Source: Acinetobacter variabilis (GTDB taxonomy: Bacteria > Pseudomonadota > Gammaproteobacteria > Pseudomonadales > Moraxellaceae). From it: 64,000 bases of DNA. Below the pieces are notes generated by a model, which did no database searches, was not told where the DNA came from, and worked only from the letters and a program-made list of their open reading frames with translations. The first letter of the stretch is position 1. Each line of letters starts with the position of its first letter. Below are positions 1 through 8,808 of the stretch, one piece after another. Both the position numbers and the translations under genes were made by a program. The stretch spans positions 1,371,343 through 1,435,342 of the forward strand of contig NZ_KB850113.1 of NCBI RefSeq assembly GCF_000369625.1. Reading direction: 5' to 3'.

Positions 1-572
1 AAACTCTCGCGCCACTGATCAGTGCTTAATGCTGCTCTGCCACTGAAGAGTTCATCCATATTCATATTCGGCATTTGAATAGGCTTGAGTAAGCTCACCC
101 CAAATGGAGAATTGGTTTGTCCTTCTTCAAAATAATAACTGAGCGTAGCAATGACCCAGATACCACCAACAAGTAATTTTTCATACTCTTTGACGATGCC
201 TGCTGAGATTTCGGCATCTTTGATGCCCAGATTACTAAATGATGCTTCGTATTTGTCCTTACGCTCATTCAGCTTTACGGTCACCCGATCAATGACCTTA
301 TAACTGCCCCGTTCACGAACCAGGGATTTCACCTTCTCAGCTTCATCAGGTCGTACATAGTTCTCTGCTAGAACCGTCTTTACGTTACGTAGTCCCTGCT
401 CAATGATCTCTGGATCATCCGAGGCACAGTACATTCCCAGCAGGTATTCGAGTACATAGACCGGGACATTGGCCCCTTCTTTGATCAGTTTAGTCAGATC
501 CTTACGTACCACCCGCCCAGCAAAGTGTTCATTCAGCAGCTGATCCAGTTCTTTATCGTTAGCAGATTCCAT
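1..572 (-). CDS. brxL: BrxL, BREX Lon-like AAA+ protein (N-terminal part, cut by window edge)
   Basis: About 190 N-terminal residues are present; the gene runs off the left end. The ATG at 572 begins MESANDKELDQLLNEHFAG, followed by the conserved stretches VVRKDLTKLIKEGANVPVY, YLLGMYCAS and NYVRPDEAEKVKSL that I recognise from BrxL of type I BREX. In the family, BrxL is a DNA-binding AAA+ protein with a Lon-like C-terminal domain and is needed for phage restriction. Its ATPase and Lon-like parts lie outside this window. It is the last gene of the BREX operon, 29 bases after pglZ on the same strand, the usual type I order. No lesion is visible in the part present. Confidence 0.93.
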   Translation of the reverse strand, partial: MESANDKELDQLLNEHFAGRVVRKDLTKLIKEGANVPVYVLEYLLGMYCASDDPEIIEQGLRNVKTVLAENYVRPDEAEKVKSLVRERGSYKVIDRVTVKLNERKDKYEASFSNLGIKDAEISAGIVKEYEKLLVGGIWVIATLSYYFEEGQTNSPFGVSLLKPIQMPNMNMDELFSGRAALSTDQWRES

Positions 573-601
573 GTAGGCTACGCTCTATCGTTAATTCGTT
601 A

Positions 602-3226
602 TTAGAAGAAGTCATCGGTAAATGCCAAATCAATGGTGACCTTATAGCGTTGCATCTCGATATTCAGGTCTTTGTCCTTCAGTACCAGGAAGTAATCTTT
701 CTTACGGTCAAAATCAGTGCCAGACAATGACAGCCTGACCTGCTTGACCCGATCGGCAACAGAGTCGGTACTGCTATCAAAAGTCAAAGTTTCTTCACTG
801 GAAACTTTAAGATCCCCATCATAAATGGCAATCGATAAAGTCACTGGCATGACCAGCTCACTGACAGCTTCAGTTTGCATCAAATCAAACTTCTGGATGT
901 TATTGACCATCTTCAGCGTGGATTTGGTAGAAATGACCTCAACTTTACGCTTGGTGCGCTGTCCAGCCTTTTCACCACGTAGCTGTTTTACCGTTAGTAC
1001 AGGCACTACGATTTCCTGAGGCATGATGCCGCCATGCACGAAACGTGAGCCTCCTACAAAATGGAAACGGTTCGCCCCTTTTGGAATCCAAAAATCAGTC
1101 GCAGATAATGTGCCTGCCGTAGCTTGGGTTGAGCCTTTCCAGGCTTCCTTGCTCTCTGGTAAACCATGCCCAATCACATAGCGTTTTTTGCTCTTCAATG
1201 TATTGGTAGGTTTTTCAGTCAAGCTTGAACGATCCGCAGATTCCAGTTTACTTTGCTGGAACAAGAAGCCATGGTCGGCTGTAATCAACAGGGTAGAAAT
1301 ATTGAAGTGCATTAAGATTTTGCGGCTAAGTTCGGTCAGCTCTTCAATAGCATGTTCCACAGCCATAAAGGTTTCTGATTCTGTCGAGGCGCTGTCACCG
1401 CGTGCATCAATCACGTTGTGATAAACGTAAATCAGCTCATGGTCTTTCAGCGCTTCACGGCCTTCATCACGCGACCAACCTTTTACCGTTTCAGCGGTAA
1501 CCGCCAATCCATTATAGGCAGCCAGAATTTTGGATCGTGCTGCAGTCCCTTTGCTGGACTGTCCATCTACTAAAACATCATCCCCTGCGGCCTCTTTGTA
1601 CTCCAAAGTCTGATGCGGCAATAACGAGGCCATGCCCAGTGTGGTGTAACTTGGGACAACGCCCAGCTGTGAAGACAAGGTCGCTTCGGAATAACGCTTT
1701 TCATTAATACGATCACGCAACTCTACCGCAGCTTCATAGCGGAAAGCATCACTGATAATTACCACAATACGGCGTTTCGTTGCAGAATTGAGTAAGGGTC
1801 TGACGTGGGTATCGTAGAAGTTCTGCTGGTTTGGGATATCTGCCACTTTCCAGACATTCAAGCGTTGCTCAGCTTCAATCCGCTCTCCCCAGTTTCGTGC
1901 CAAGTGGTCAATAAACCAGTAGGAATAGCAATTTTCGACTTCTTCATCGAGTTTTTTCAGGATATCGACATGAGCGCGTTGAGAAGCAGCACTGTAGTGG
2001 CGATAGGCCATATCAAAGCGATACAACTCATGCTCGTAGGCATTATACAAGGCTTCACTGGAGTCGAAATAGAAACCGGCATCAAACTGCTGTCGCAGGC
2101 TGAACAGGTCAATTGCTGCCTGCAACGCTGTATAGACGGTACGGTATTTACGGCGGGTTGCATCGTCCTTATGTTTGGACGCCCAATAGCCATCCAGACG
2201 GGTAGAAATAACCGTTCTGAAATGTTCCAGTTCAGCTTTGGCTGCTGCAGGGATATGACTGGCCAAATCAACAATGATCTTTTGTTCAATCACTTCAAAG
2301 GTCATGACATCGAGCAGCTGCTCCAGATCAAAAGCCCCGACCTTTTCTTGGATCCGCAGTGCATTGGCCACGGTGTGGGAGAGTGTATCGAAGGTTGGGT
2401 AGTATTTGGAGCTGTCTCTCCAGCGCGACAAAAAGGCTCTGGCCGTGGCACGGGAGCTGACGGATGACATCACCAGTTCCTGAGCCCATAGAGGTATATC
2501 GCCCAGGCTTTCACAGAAACCTGTAGTCATCAAACGGATAAAGAACGTACCGAGCTTGAATGGTGCTTCCCCATTCAATTCTTCAACCGATGCTGGATAA
2601 CCAATTTCCGCCTGTAATGCTGTGACTAAAGCTGGCACCAGTTGGAATTTTTCCAGTTCAGCAAAGGATTCTGGATTGACTTCCAGATCTAGGTTCTGCT
2701 GTACCATTTCATCTGCCAGCGCCAGAACAATATGCATCAGCTCGGCACTGTCGGCCTTGACCACAGCCGCAATCATGGCCATATCCAGATCCTGTGCATC
2801 TGCATCAGGCTGGATATAGCGTTTTAAGGTGCTCAGACGCGCTTTGGCTTTGAGGAACTCTTCACGTTTGGCCAGATGTTCTCTTAGACTCTGCTGCTGT
2901 AAACCCAGCTCATTGAAAATAATCGAGAAACGATCGGCATAGAAGCTGCGAGAATACAGCTTGATGTCCAGTAACCAGTCTTTTTCGATTTCAGGCTCAG
3001 CACTTGGGAAATACAGCAAGTATTTGCCCTGCTGATCTTCAAGTTCCAGTTTAAGCTTAATCGCAAGGCTGGATTCGTCTGCCATATTCAGAATCTGGAC
3101 ATCATTTAGCTCTAGGGATTTGATTTCTTCAGTAAAAGACTGTTCAGCATCGTACCAGAAGACGATTCGGTGTTGTTCAGTATAAAAGGCTTGTTCCAGA
3201 CCTTGTTGTAGTTGACCTAGATTCAT
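602..3226 (-). CDS. pglZ: PglZ, BREX alkaline-phosphatase-superfamily protein
   Basis: This 874-residue protein has the length and features of PglZ of type I BREX. The metal-site motif VVIISDAFRYEA lies near residue 490 and LLITADHGF near residue 650, both typical of the alkaline-phosphatase/PglZ superfamily. PglZ is a core BREX component required for defence and for PglX-dependent methylation; its chemical reaction in vivo is not settled. The ATG at 3226 overlaps the TGA of the upstream DUF262 gene by four bases (ATGA), so translation of the two is probably coupled. The frame is intact. Open frames on the plus strand inside it (for example 1805-2467) are shadows. Confidence 0.96.
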   Translation of the reverse strand: MNLGQLQQGLEQAFYTEQHRIVFWYDAEQSFTEEIKSLELNDVQILNMADESSLAIKLKLELEDQQGKYLLYFPSAEPEIEKDWLLDIKLYSRSFYADRFSIIFNELGLQQQSLREHLAKREEFLKAKARLSTLKRYIQPDADAQDLDMAMIAAVVKADSAELMHIVLALADEMVQQNLDLEVNPESFAELEKFQLVPALVTALQAEIGYPASVEELNGEAPFKLGTFFIRLMTTGFCESLGDIPLWAQELVMSSVSSRATARAFLSRWRDSSKYYPTFDTLSHTVANALRIQEKVGAFDLEQLLDVMTFEVIEQKIIVDLASHIPAAAKAELEHFRTVISTRLDGYWASKHKDDATRRKYRTVYTALQAAIDLFSLRQQFDAGFYFDSSEALYNAYEHELYRFDMAYRHYSAASQRAHVDILKKLDEEVENCYSYWFIDHLARNWGERIEAEQRLNVWKVADIPNQQNFYDTHVRPLLNSATKRRIVVIISDAFRYEAAVELRDRINEKRYSEATLSSQLGVVPSYTTLGMASLLPHQTLEYKEAAGDDVLVDGQSSKGTAARSKILAAYNGLAVTAETVKGWSRDEGREALKDHELIYVYHNVIDARGDSASTESETFMAVEHAIEELTELSRKILMHFNISTLLITADHGFLFQQSKLESADRSSLTEKPTNTLKSKKRYVIGHGLPESKEAWKGSTQATAGTLSATDFWIPKGANRFHFVGGSRFVHGGIMPQEIVVPVLTVKQLRGEKAGQRTKRKVEVISTKSTLKMVNNIQKFDLMQTEAVSELVMPVTLSIAIYDGDLKVSSEETLTFDSSTDSVADRVKQVRLSLSGTDFDRKKDYFLVLKDKDLNIEMQRYKVTIDLAFTDDFF

Positions 3227-5160
3227 GCAACTACCTCTTTTTGATCTTGAGGAACAAATATCTGGATACTATCAAGGTGAAGTAGTTTTCGTTTAAATGC
3301 TTCATCTCCTAATTGAACGTCCCATCTTTCCTCCATAAAACGAAGTAGCTCTAGACCTCGTTCTAAGATTTCTTGTGGTGTCCAATCATTCTTAAGATTG
3401 ACTTCATTTTCCGAAACAGATCCATTGTAATATCCAATACCTTCGTCATTATTTTTCTTTAAATCAAAACTGTCATTTTGTAATGAAGAATTTTTTGAAC
3501 GAGATAATGGCAATAAGTTACCTAAAGAATGTGTAAGCCATTTTCGTTGTTGCCCATCAAGATGGCCAAATTTACTAACCCAGTATGGATCTGTATCTTT
3601 TTGTGGATAGATATGCTCTAAAGTTACATAACCCTCCAAGCTTTCAGTAAACTCATTCCACATTAATTTGGTTGTAGGATTCTTTCCTTTCTCTTTGAGA
3701 TAATGTTCATATTCATAAAGGAAATAACGAATACCCTTCCATGAGTAGAATCCATCCCTAAACTTGTATTTGTCTTCGATATAAGTGAAATAGTTATGTG
3801 GATCAAAGAATCGTGTGATTAATCCCTCTATTGAATTAATCGTTGCATCGATTGTGTTTCTCCCCGTTAAAAGCTCACGTGCTAAACCATAAATTGCTGA
3901 GTCTCCTGTATTGGCACGTCGTTGACTCAAACTAAATAAAGTAAAAGCAAACCGCTCTGCAACTTTCAGCAATTCAGAGATCTTGGTTGCAGGAGTATTG
4001 GTATTATAAGCAGCTAAGATTAGAGGTCTAAATGCATTAAAACCCAAACGTCCTAGTCGATCTAGCCATAATTGCTCATCATCAGAAAGATTATTTGCTA
4101 CTGGGAAATAAGGATTATGTAAATAGAACCAATTCATAACAGACTGTTGAAGACTTGCTACATAATCCTGAATCTCTTCAATTTTCAAGGTGTCCTGGGC
4201 ATTTTTTGGATGCGTGATACAACGGGCATTAAATTTTTCATCCAGCAGGAATTTTTTATAATCATCCCCTTTATCACGACTGTATTTGAAATACATAATC
4301 CAATGATTTTTTAAGAACTCATCATCTGGCAAAGGTTTTTCAGGATTTTTACCTAGATACTCATAAATGGTTTTCCATGCATCATTGATATTTTTTCGAA
4401 GCTTAGAACGCCCCTGATTGTCACGATATAATGTCGACAGATAAATCAATCGGTTTTTCAGCAATTCCAAATTGGTTAAGGATTTGCCACGATTATTCAT
4501 GGTTTCAAAAGTAACAAATACATCGATCTCATCATCAATTTCATACAAGTTAAAACGCAGTTTTTGCGTCAATTTTTTATATAAAACCGTGATTTCTTCA
4601 AAGCTCAGTTCCGCTAATTTTTCTTTAAAGAATTTCTTTGCATTGAATAAATTGCGTGTATACAGCGTTTCCTGCAATTGATTAGTATGAGACTGCAAAC
4701 CAAAAATTTTAGTTCTTAAAAACTCATCACTTGGATTATCTTTTTCATAGCCAAAGATATAGCTTTCACGAATCCCATCAGTTGGCTTTCTTTGAACAAA
4801 TTTGGCTTTTAAATCAGAAACAAACTGATTTGCGATACTTTTTCCTTCAGGAACAGTTTCAATAATCGCCTGTATTAAAATAATCGCTGTCGTTAATCGC
4901 TGCTGACCATCTACGACAAAGTAGGGCTTATAATCAAGATCATCAATCAGCCATTCATCGTCTTCCCACTTCGACCAAGTTTTACGGTCTACTGCTTCTA
5001 AGGTAATAACCCCCGTGTAATGAACGCGATCTGCTTCAAGTAAGGTTAAGTCTTCCCAGAAATCTTTAAGTTGTTGTTTACGCCAGGCATATCCCCTTTG
5101 ATAGTCAGGGATCCGAATCAGTCGATTTTCAAAAATTTCATTTAGGCTTCTTAATTGCAT
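3223..5160 (-). CDS. GmrSD/BrxU-like DUF262-DUF1524 nuclease inside the BREX operon
   Basis: This 645-residue protein combines an N-terminal DUF262 (ParB/Srx-like) domain with a C-terminal DUF1524 HNH-type nuclease domain, the fused GmrSD layout of type IV restriction enzymes that cut modified DNA. The nucleotide-binding motif FVVDGQQRLTTA lies near residue 84. The nuclease signature LEHIYPQK lies near residue 515, followed by SLGNLLPLS and KNSSLQN, which supply downstream Asn residues. Its start overlaps the pglX stop by one base (TAATG) and its stop overlaps the pglZ start (ATGA), so it is built into the operon. BrxU, a GmrSD enzyme working beside BREX in Escherichia fergusonii, is the nearest functional parallel; orthology is inferred. 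Confidence 0.9.
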   Translation of the reverse strand: MQLRSLNEIFENRLIRIPDYQRGYAWRKQQLKDFWEDLTLLEADRVHYTGVITLEAVDRKTWSKWEDDEWLIDDLDYKPYFVVDGQQRLTTAIILIQAIIETVPEGKSIANQFVSDLKAKFVQRKPTDGIRESYIFGYEKDNPSDEFLRTKIFGLQSHTNQLQETLYTRNLFNAKKFFKEKLAELSFEEITVLYKKLTQKLRFNLYEIDDEIDVFVTFETMNNRGKSLTNLELLKNRLIYLSTLYRDNQGRSKLRKNINDAWKTIYEYLGKNPEKPLPDDEFLKNHWIMYFKYSRDKGDDYKKFLLDEKFNARCITHPKNAQDTLKIEEIQDYVASLQQSVMNWFYLHNPYFPVANNLSDDEQLWLDRLGRLGFNAFRPLILAAYNTNTPATKISELLKVAERFAFTLFSLSQRRANTGDSAIYGLARELLTGRNTIDATINSIEGLITRFFDPHNYFTYIEDKYKFRDGFYSWKGIRYFLYEYEHYLKEKGKNPTTKLMWNEFTESLEGYVTLEHIYPQKDTDPYWVSKFGHLDGQQRKWLTHSLGNLLPLSRSKNSSLQNDSFDLKKNNDEGIGYYNGSVSENEVNLKNDWTPQEILERGLELLRFMEERWDVQLGDEAFKRKLLHLDSIQIFVPQDQKEVVA

Positions 5161-8100
5161 TATTTTTCCCCAGTCACGGCTTTCACTTCAGCCAGCAAGT
5201 CCCCAAACTTGCCGTAGTTCACTTTCACCCCATCATCGAGATCTAAGCTAATACGCTGATCGGCATAGTGACATAATTTTTCTTCAAAACTACTGAGTTC
5301 AGCCTGTTGCTTATGCAAGTCTTGCAGTTTTTTCTCTATACGTTTGATTTCAGCCGCAGAGTCGCTATTTTCTTTTGCTGTTTCTAGAGAATTAGCATAA
5401 GCAGCCATTTTGGAAATCAGTGGCATCACGTATTCGGTACGCATACGCGCCAAGGTACTTTCGTTATAACGATGCAAATACACCAATGCTTGGAAAGCCC
5501 CCTGTTTACCACTGCTAAATAACCAATAGATTGGACGCTTTTTATAGGTCTGCATGTGGTCTTTATAGAACTTACTGGCTAAGTAACGGCGAATGGTATC
5601 TTCCGCTGTTTCACTGGCTTTTTTGTCCAAACTTTCTGCCAGCCAAAGCATATTGGCATCAAGTGTGTCTTTACCCCAAACCGCAGTTAAGAACTCTTGA
5701 ATACGATGGGTGGCATCGTCTTCAAACCAGTGCATTTCGGTCAATGGAATAATACCGTCAGCATCGGCTGGGAATTTTTGATAACGACTGGTATCAAAGT
5801 CTTGATTGCCTGCATGGGCATAGATCAGACCTGGTTCGTCCAAGCTATAGCGACCCATCATGCAACCAATAGCATAAGAAACTAAACGCTGGCTGTCTTT
5901 TTCACGGTCGGCACGGGTCAGGGTAATTTGCTCGTCCGGTACATCTGGTGTGAGTTCATCCTGTAAGCCATAAGCCTCAATAAACAGCTTATTGTTTTCT
6001 TCTTCCAAACGTTTCATTTCAGCCACGGCGTCAGCATTTTGTTGCTGCCATGTATTAAAAGCTTGTTCTAAATTTGATTTTTGAGTACGAATAATCGGAT
6101 TTTCAGTGAAATTCCATGAGATCTCGTAAGAGTCCCAATCATTTTTCGCTAGATTAATTAATTTATCTACAGAAACTTTTTTCGTAATTTCTTGCATATT
6201 TGGCATTGGTAATTTATTAAAATAACCGATATCAAAATGCATAGTAGGGCTAAGTATCTTGACCAAATCAGAACAAAACTTATTATTCAGAAAAAGTAAA
6301 AATTCTGCTTTTTCATCATTTTTAAAATCAAATACAGAGTGCGCAACATTCCCATGTATAAAACCACAAGGGTAAAAACGAAAGGCATTTGTAGAAGAAG
6401 TAACATCAGACCAACTTATTGATTCTTTGAAGTAATATTCAATATTTTGTGGTCGTGATCTTTGTTTTCCATTCTCATCACGATAATCTTTAATTTCAGA
6501 ACCATCATTTTTCCAATTCACAACGTATTCTTGATTACCGTACCATTTACGGAATTCACCAGCTTTATTAAATGGAAACCATTTATTATCAGATTTTTGT
6601 GCATGCTCCCTATTTTTCATAGAGAATCCTATACTTTTATAATTAATTTCATGCCACAATTTCAAGAATAAATCATTGTTAGCAGTCGCTAACCCCTGTT
6701 TAGCGACAGAAACTTCTCCCATTGTTTTATTATCTGTAATGAGTTTAATAGTATTTAAACTTACCCAATATGCAACTGGACTTCCTGGAATTTTCTTAAA
6801 GTCATCTGGTTTAGCTTTAAAAAACCAATCACACAAAGGATTATTAATAGCTTCTAATGTTTTTGGTGCTTGATTTTCAGAACCCCTGAAATCAGATAAG
6901 CGGATATATGAACCTGTAAATCCAGTAATATGTGCTTTTGCTAGTGTAAATGTACAAATTGGAACTGTTGCTCCATCAAAACCAGAATATTCTAACTGAA
7001 TCAAACTTGTGATTGTTGCATGATCAATAAAATGTGTACGCAAGTTCTCATAAGAAGAAATAAACATCCAAACGAAAGGTGACATAAAACCAAGCTGTCC
7101 ACTTTCTTTGGTCAACTCTAGATTCCGCATCATGAAAGCTGAAAATAAATCTTTTTCATAACCATGGTAGTTATTTTTTAAATAGGTTTTAAGATTTGGA
7201 TTTAAGTACTTATTACCCATATATGGCGGGTTAGCAATCACTGCATCATATTGTTTTGCTAAGAATTTTGCTTGTATAACGAGAGGAAATAATTTTTTAA
7301 CAGCAGCTTTTTGTAAGGTATCTCCCTCAGTAACCAAATCTTGTAAGGTTTTCTGTAAATCAGCAAAGTCTTGTTCTTGGCTATCCATACAGATTAAAGA
7401 ACCAAAAGTTTTGGCTTCTTTAAACTTTTCTATAAGTTCTTGAATCAAAGCATAACGTGCATCATTCTCAGGACTGTTTAAATTATTTTGGTCATTGCCA
7501 AATAGATCGACATGACTACCTTTTTGCCATGCTTGATTTAAGTTGAGATCTTGCCAAATTTGATCTGCATCTAGCTCCTGACTATTTTGCAACGCGATAA
7601 TATTCAGCTTTGGTGGATTGCTAAATAAACGGCGGTCATCCTCACGTGCTTTCATCAGCAGCGCAAAACTGGCTAACTGTGCAGCACGGGTATCAATATC
7701 AATCCCGTAAAGGTTATTTTCCAGAATCAAACGTGGAATATCACGGCTGCGGTAACCACGTTCTAAGTAAATCGCTTTTAAGCAGTCATAGGCTTCCACC
7801 AGAATGTGCCCCGAACCACAAGCCGGATCGAGTACCGTAATGCTTTCAGGGTTTAAGGTATCGCCATCTTCACTGATCCGCACATCAATCAGCTGTTTCA
7901 GCTGTGCATTGACTTCATCGCTTTGCTCAGCCGGCTGAATATAGTATTCCCACTCACTGGCAAGCATACTTTCTGGCTGTGCCATCATCCATAGACGACC
8001 AACACTATTCTGCACCAAATACTTCACAATCCAGTTTGGGGTGAATAACTGTGTCGCTGCAGGAATGTCTTCACTCTTGACGACTTTACCAATCACCTGA

Positions 8101-8762
8101 TCTTTCTTTTCAGAAATATAGAACTGATACAGCCAGCCAATAATCTGTACATCCGACCAGTCTTCTTCCGGAATGCTGCTCACCAAATCACGGATCAAGG
8201 AATCGGTTTTGGTTAAATTGTCAGGAAGTAACAGTTCTGACTCATCAGAAACCTGTTCAAATAAGAGTGGCATGACCTGATTCAACGCATGACACTGCGC
8301 CAATAACAGCTCCCGATACAGCTCTTCGTCTTTATTGCCATCCAGTTTGAGTTCAGCCACACGGCTGGCATCTAAACCTGGTAGGTCAATATCCAGGCAT
8401 TCTTCCAGAATCTGTGGCAAGCCTGCACTGCCATCAGCACTACTCAACACACGGCGACCATGATCGAGTAAGCCTTTGCACTCCATATAACGAATCGCAC
8501 AGAGACGGTTAAACCAACTGTAAGCGATATAATCAACCGTCTGCTCAAAACTGCTGGTTTGAATGCGTTTGATCAGCTTATCACGTGGTTTCATGACGGA
8601 TAGCGGAAAAACCTGATCGCCAATCAGCAGCAAGTCGCCTTTCTGTTCTACAGGAAGAATAGCCTTTGCCGTGATGCCATATTTGGCGGCTTGCTTGCGC
8701 ATCGCTGCGATAAAATCGTTACGTGCTTGCGGTGCGTATTTTTTAATATTACTGGTATTCAT
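5160..8762 (-). CDS. pglX: PglX, BREX adenine-specific DNA methyltransferase
   Basis: This 1200-residue protein is the N6-adenine methyltransferase that marks host DNA and confers specificity in type I BREX. The SAM-binding motif VLDPACGSGHILVEAYD is near residue 316 and the catalytic motif IV, IANPPYMGNKY, near residue 510. The residues between and after these are the expected target-recognition and helical regions, with a coiled-coil-like Lys/Glu-rich C-terminus. It starts with ATG at 8762, 46 bases after brxC, and ends by overlapping the DUF262 start. The recognised DNA site cannot be read from the sequence. The middle third (about 6100-7400) is visibly more AT-rich than the ends, which would fit exchange of the specificity region. 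Confidence 0.96.
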   Translation of the reverse strand: MNTSNIKKYAPQARNDFIAAMRKQAAKYGITAKAILPVEQKGDLLLIGDQVFPLSVMKPRDKLIKRIQTSSFEQTVDYIAYSWFNRLCAIRYMECKGLLDHGRRVLSSADGSAGLPQILEECLDIDLPGLDASRVAELKLDGNKDEELYRELLLAQCHALNQVMPLLFEQVSDESELLLPDNLTKTDSLIRDLVSSIPEEDWSDVQIIGWLYQFYISEKKDQVIGKVVKSEDIPAATQLFTPNWIVKYLVQNSVGRLWMMAQPESMLASEWEYYIQPAEQSDEVNAQLKQLIDVRISEDGDTLNPESITVLDPACGSGHILVEAYDCLKAIYLERGYRSRDIPRLILENNLYGIDIDTRAAQLASFALLMKAREDDRRLFSNPPKLNIIALQNSQELDADQIWQDLNLNQAWQKGSHVDLFGNDQNNLNSPENDARYALIQELIEKFKEAKTFGSLICMDSQEQDFADLQKTLQDLVTEGDTLQKAAVKKLFPLVIQAKFLAKQYDAVIANPPYMGNKYLNPNLKTYLKNNYHGYEKDLFSAFMMRNLELTKESGQLGFMSPFVWMFISSYENLRTHFIDHATITSLIQLEYSGFDGATVPICTFTLAKAHITGFTGSYIRLSDFRGSENQAPKTLEAINNPLCDWFFKAKPDDFKKIPGSPVAYWVSLNTIKLITDNKTMGEVSVAKQGLATANNDLFLKLWHEINYKSIGFSMKNREHAQKSDNKWFPFNKAGEFRKWYGNQEYVVNWKNDGSEIKDYRDENGKQRSRPQNIEYYFKESISWSDVTSSTNAFRFYPCGFIHGNVAHSVFDFKNDEKAEFLLFLNNKFCSDLVKILSPTMHFDIGYFNKLPMPNMQEITKKVSVDKLINLAKNDWDSYEISWNFTENPIIRTQKSNLEQAFNTWQQQNADAVAEMKRLEEENNKLFIEAYGLQDELTPDVPDEQITLTRADREKDSQRLVSYAIGCMMGRYSLDEPGLIYAHAGNQDFDTSRYQKFPADADGIIPLTEMHWFEDDATHRIQEFLTAVWGKDTLDANMLWLAESLDKKASETAEDTIRRYLASKFYKDHMQTYKKRPIYWLFSSGKQGAFQALVYLHRYNESTLARMRTEYVMPLISKMAAYANSLETAKENSDSAAEIKRIEKKLQDLHKQQAELSSFEEKLCHYADQRISLDLDDGVKVNYGKFGDLLAEVKAVTGEK

Positions 8763-8808
8763 CTTTAAACCTTTAATTAATGACTGATGCCGATATCCCT
8801 AACCCGAG

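Noticed and set aside
1805..2467. 220-residue open frame on the plus strand
   Set aside because: It lies entirely inside pglZ on the other strand, has no recognisable domain, and pglZ is certain.
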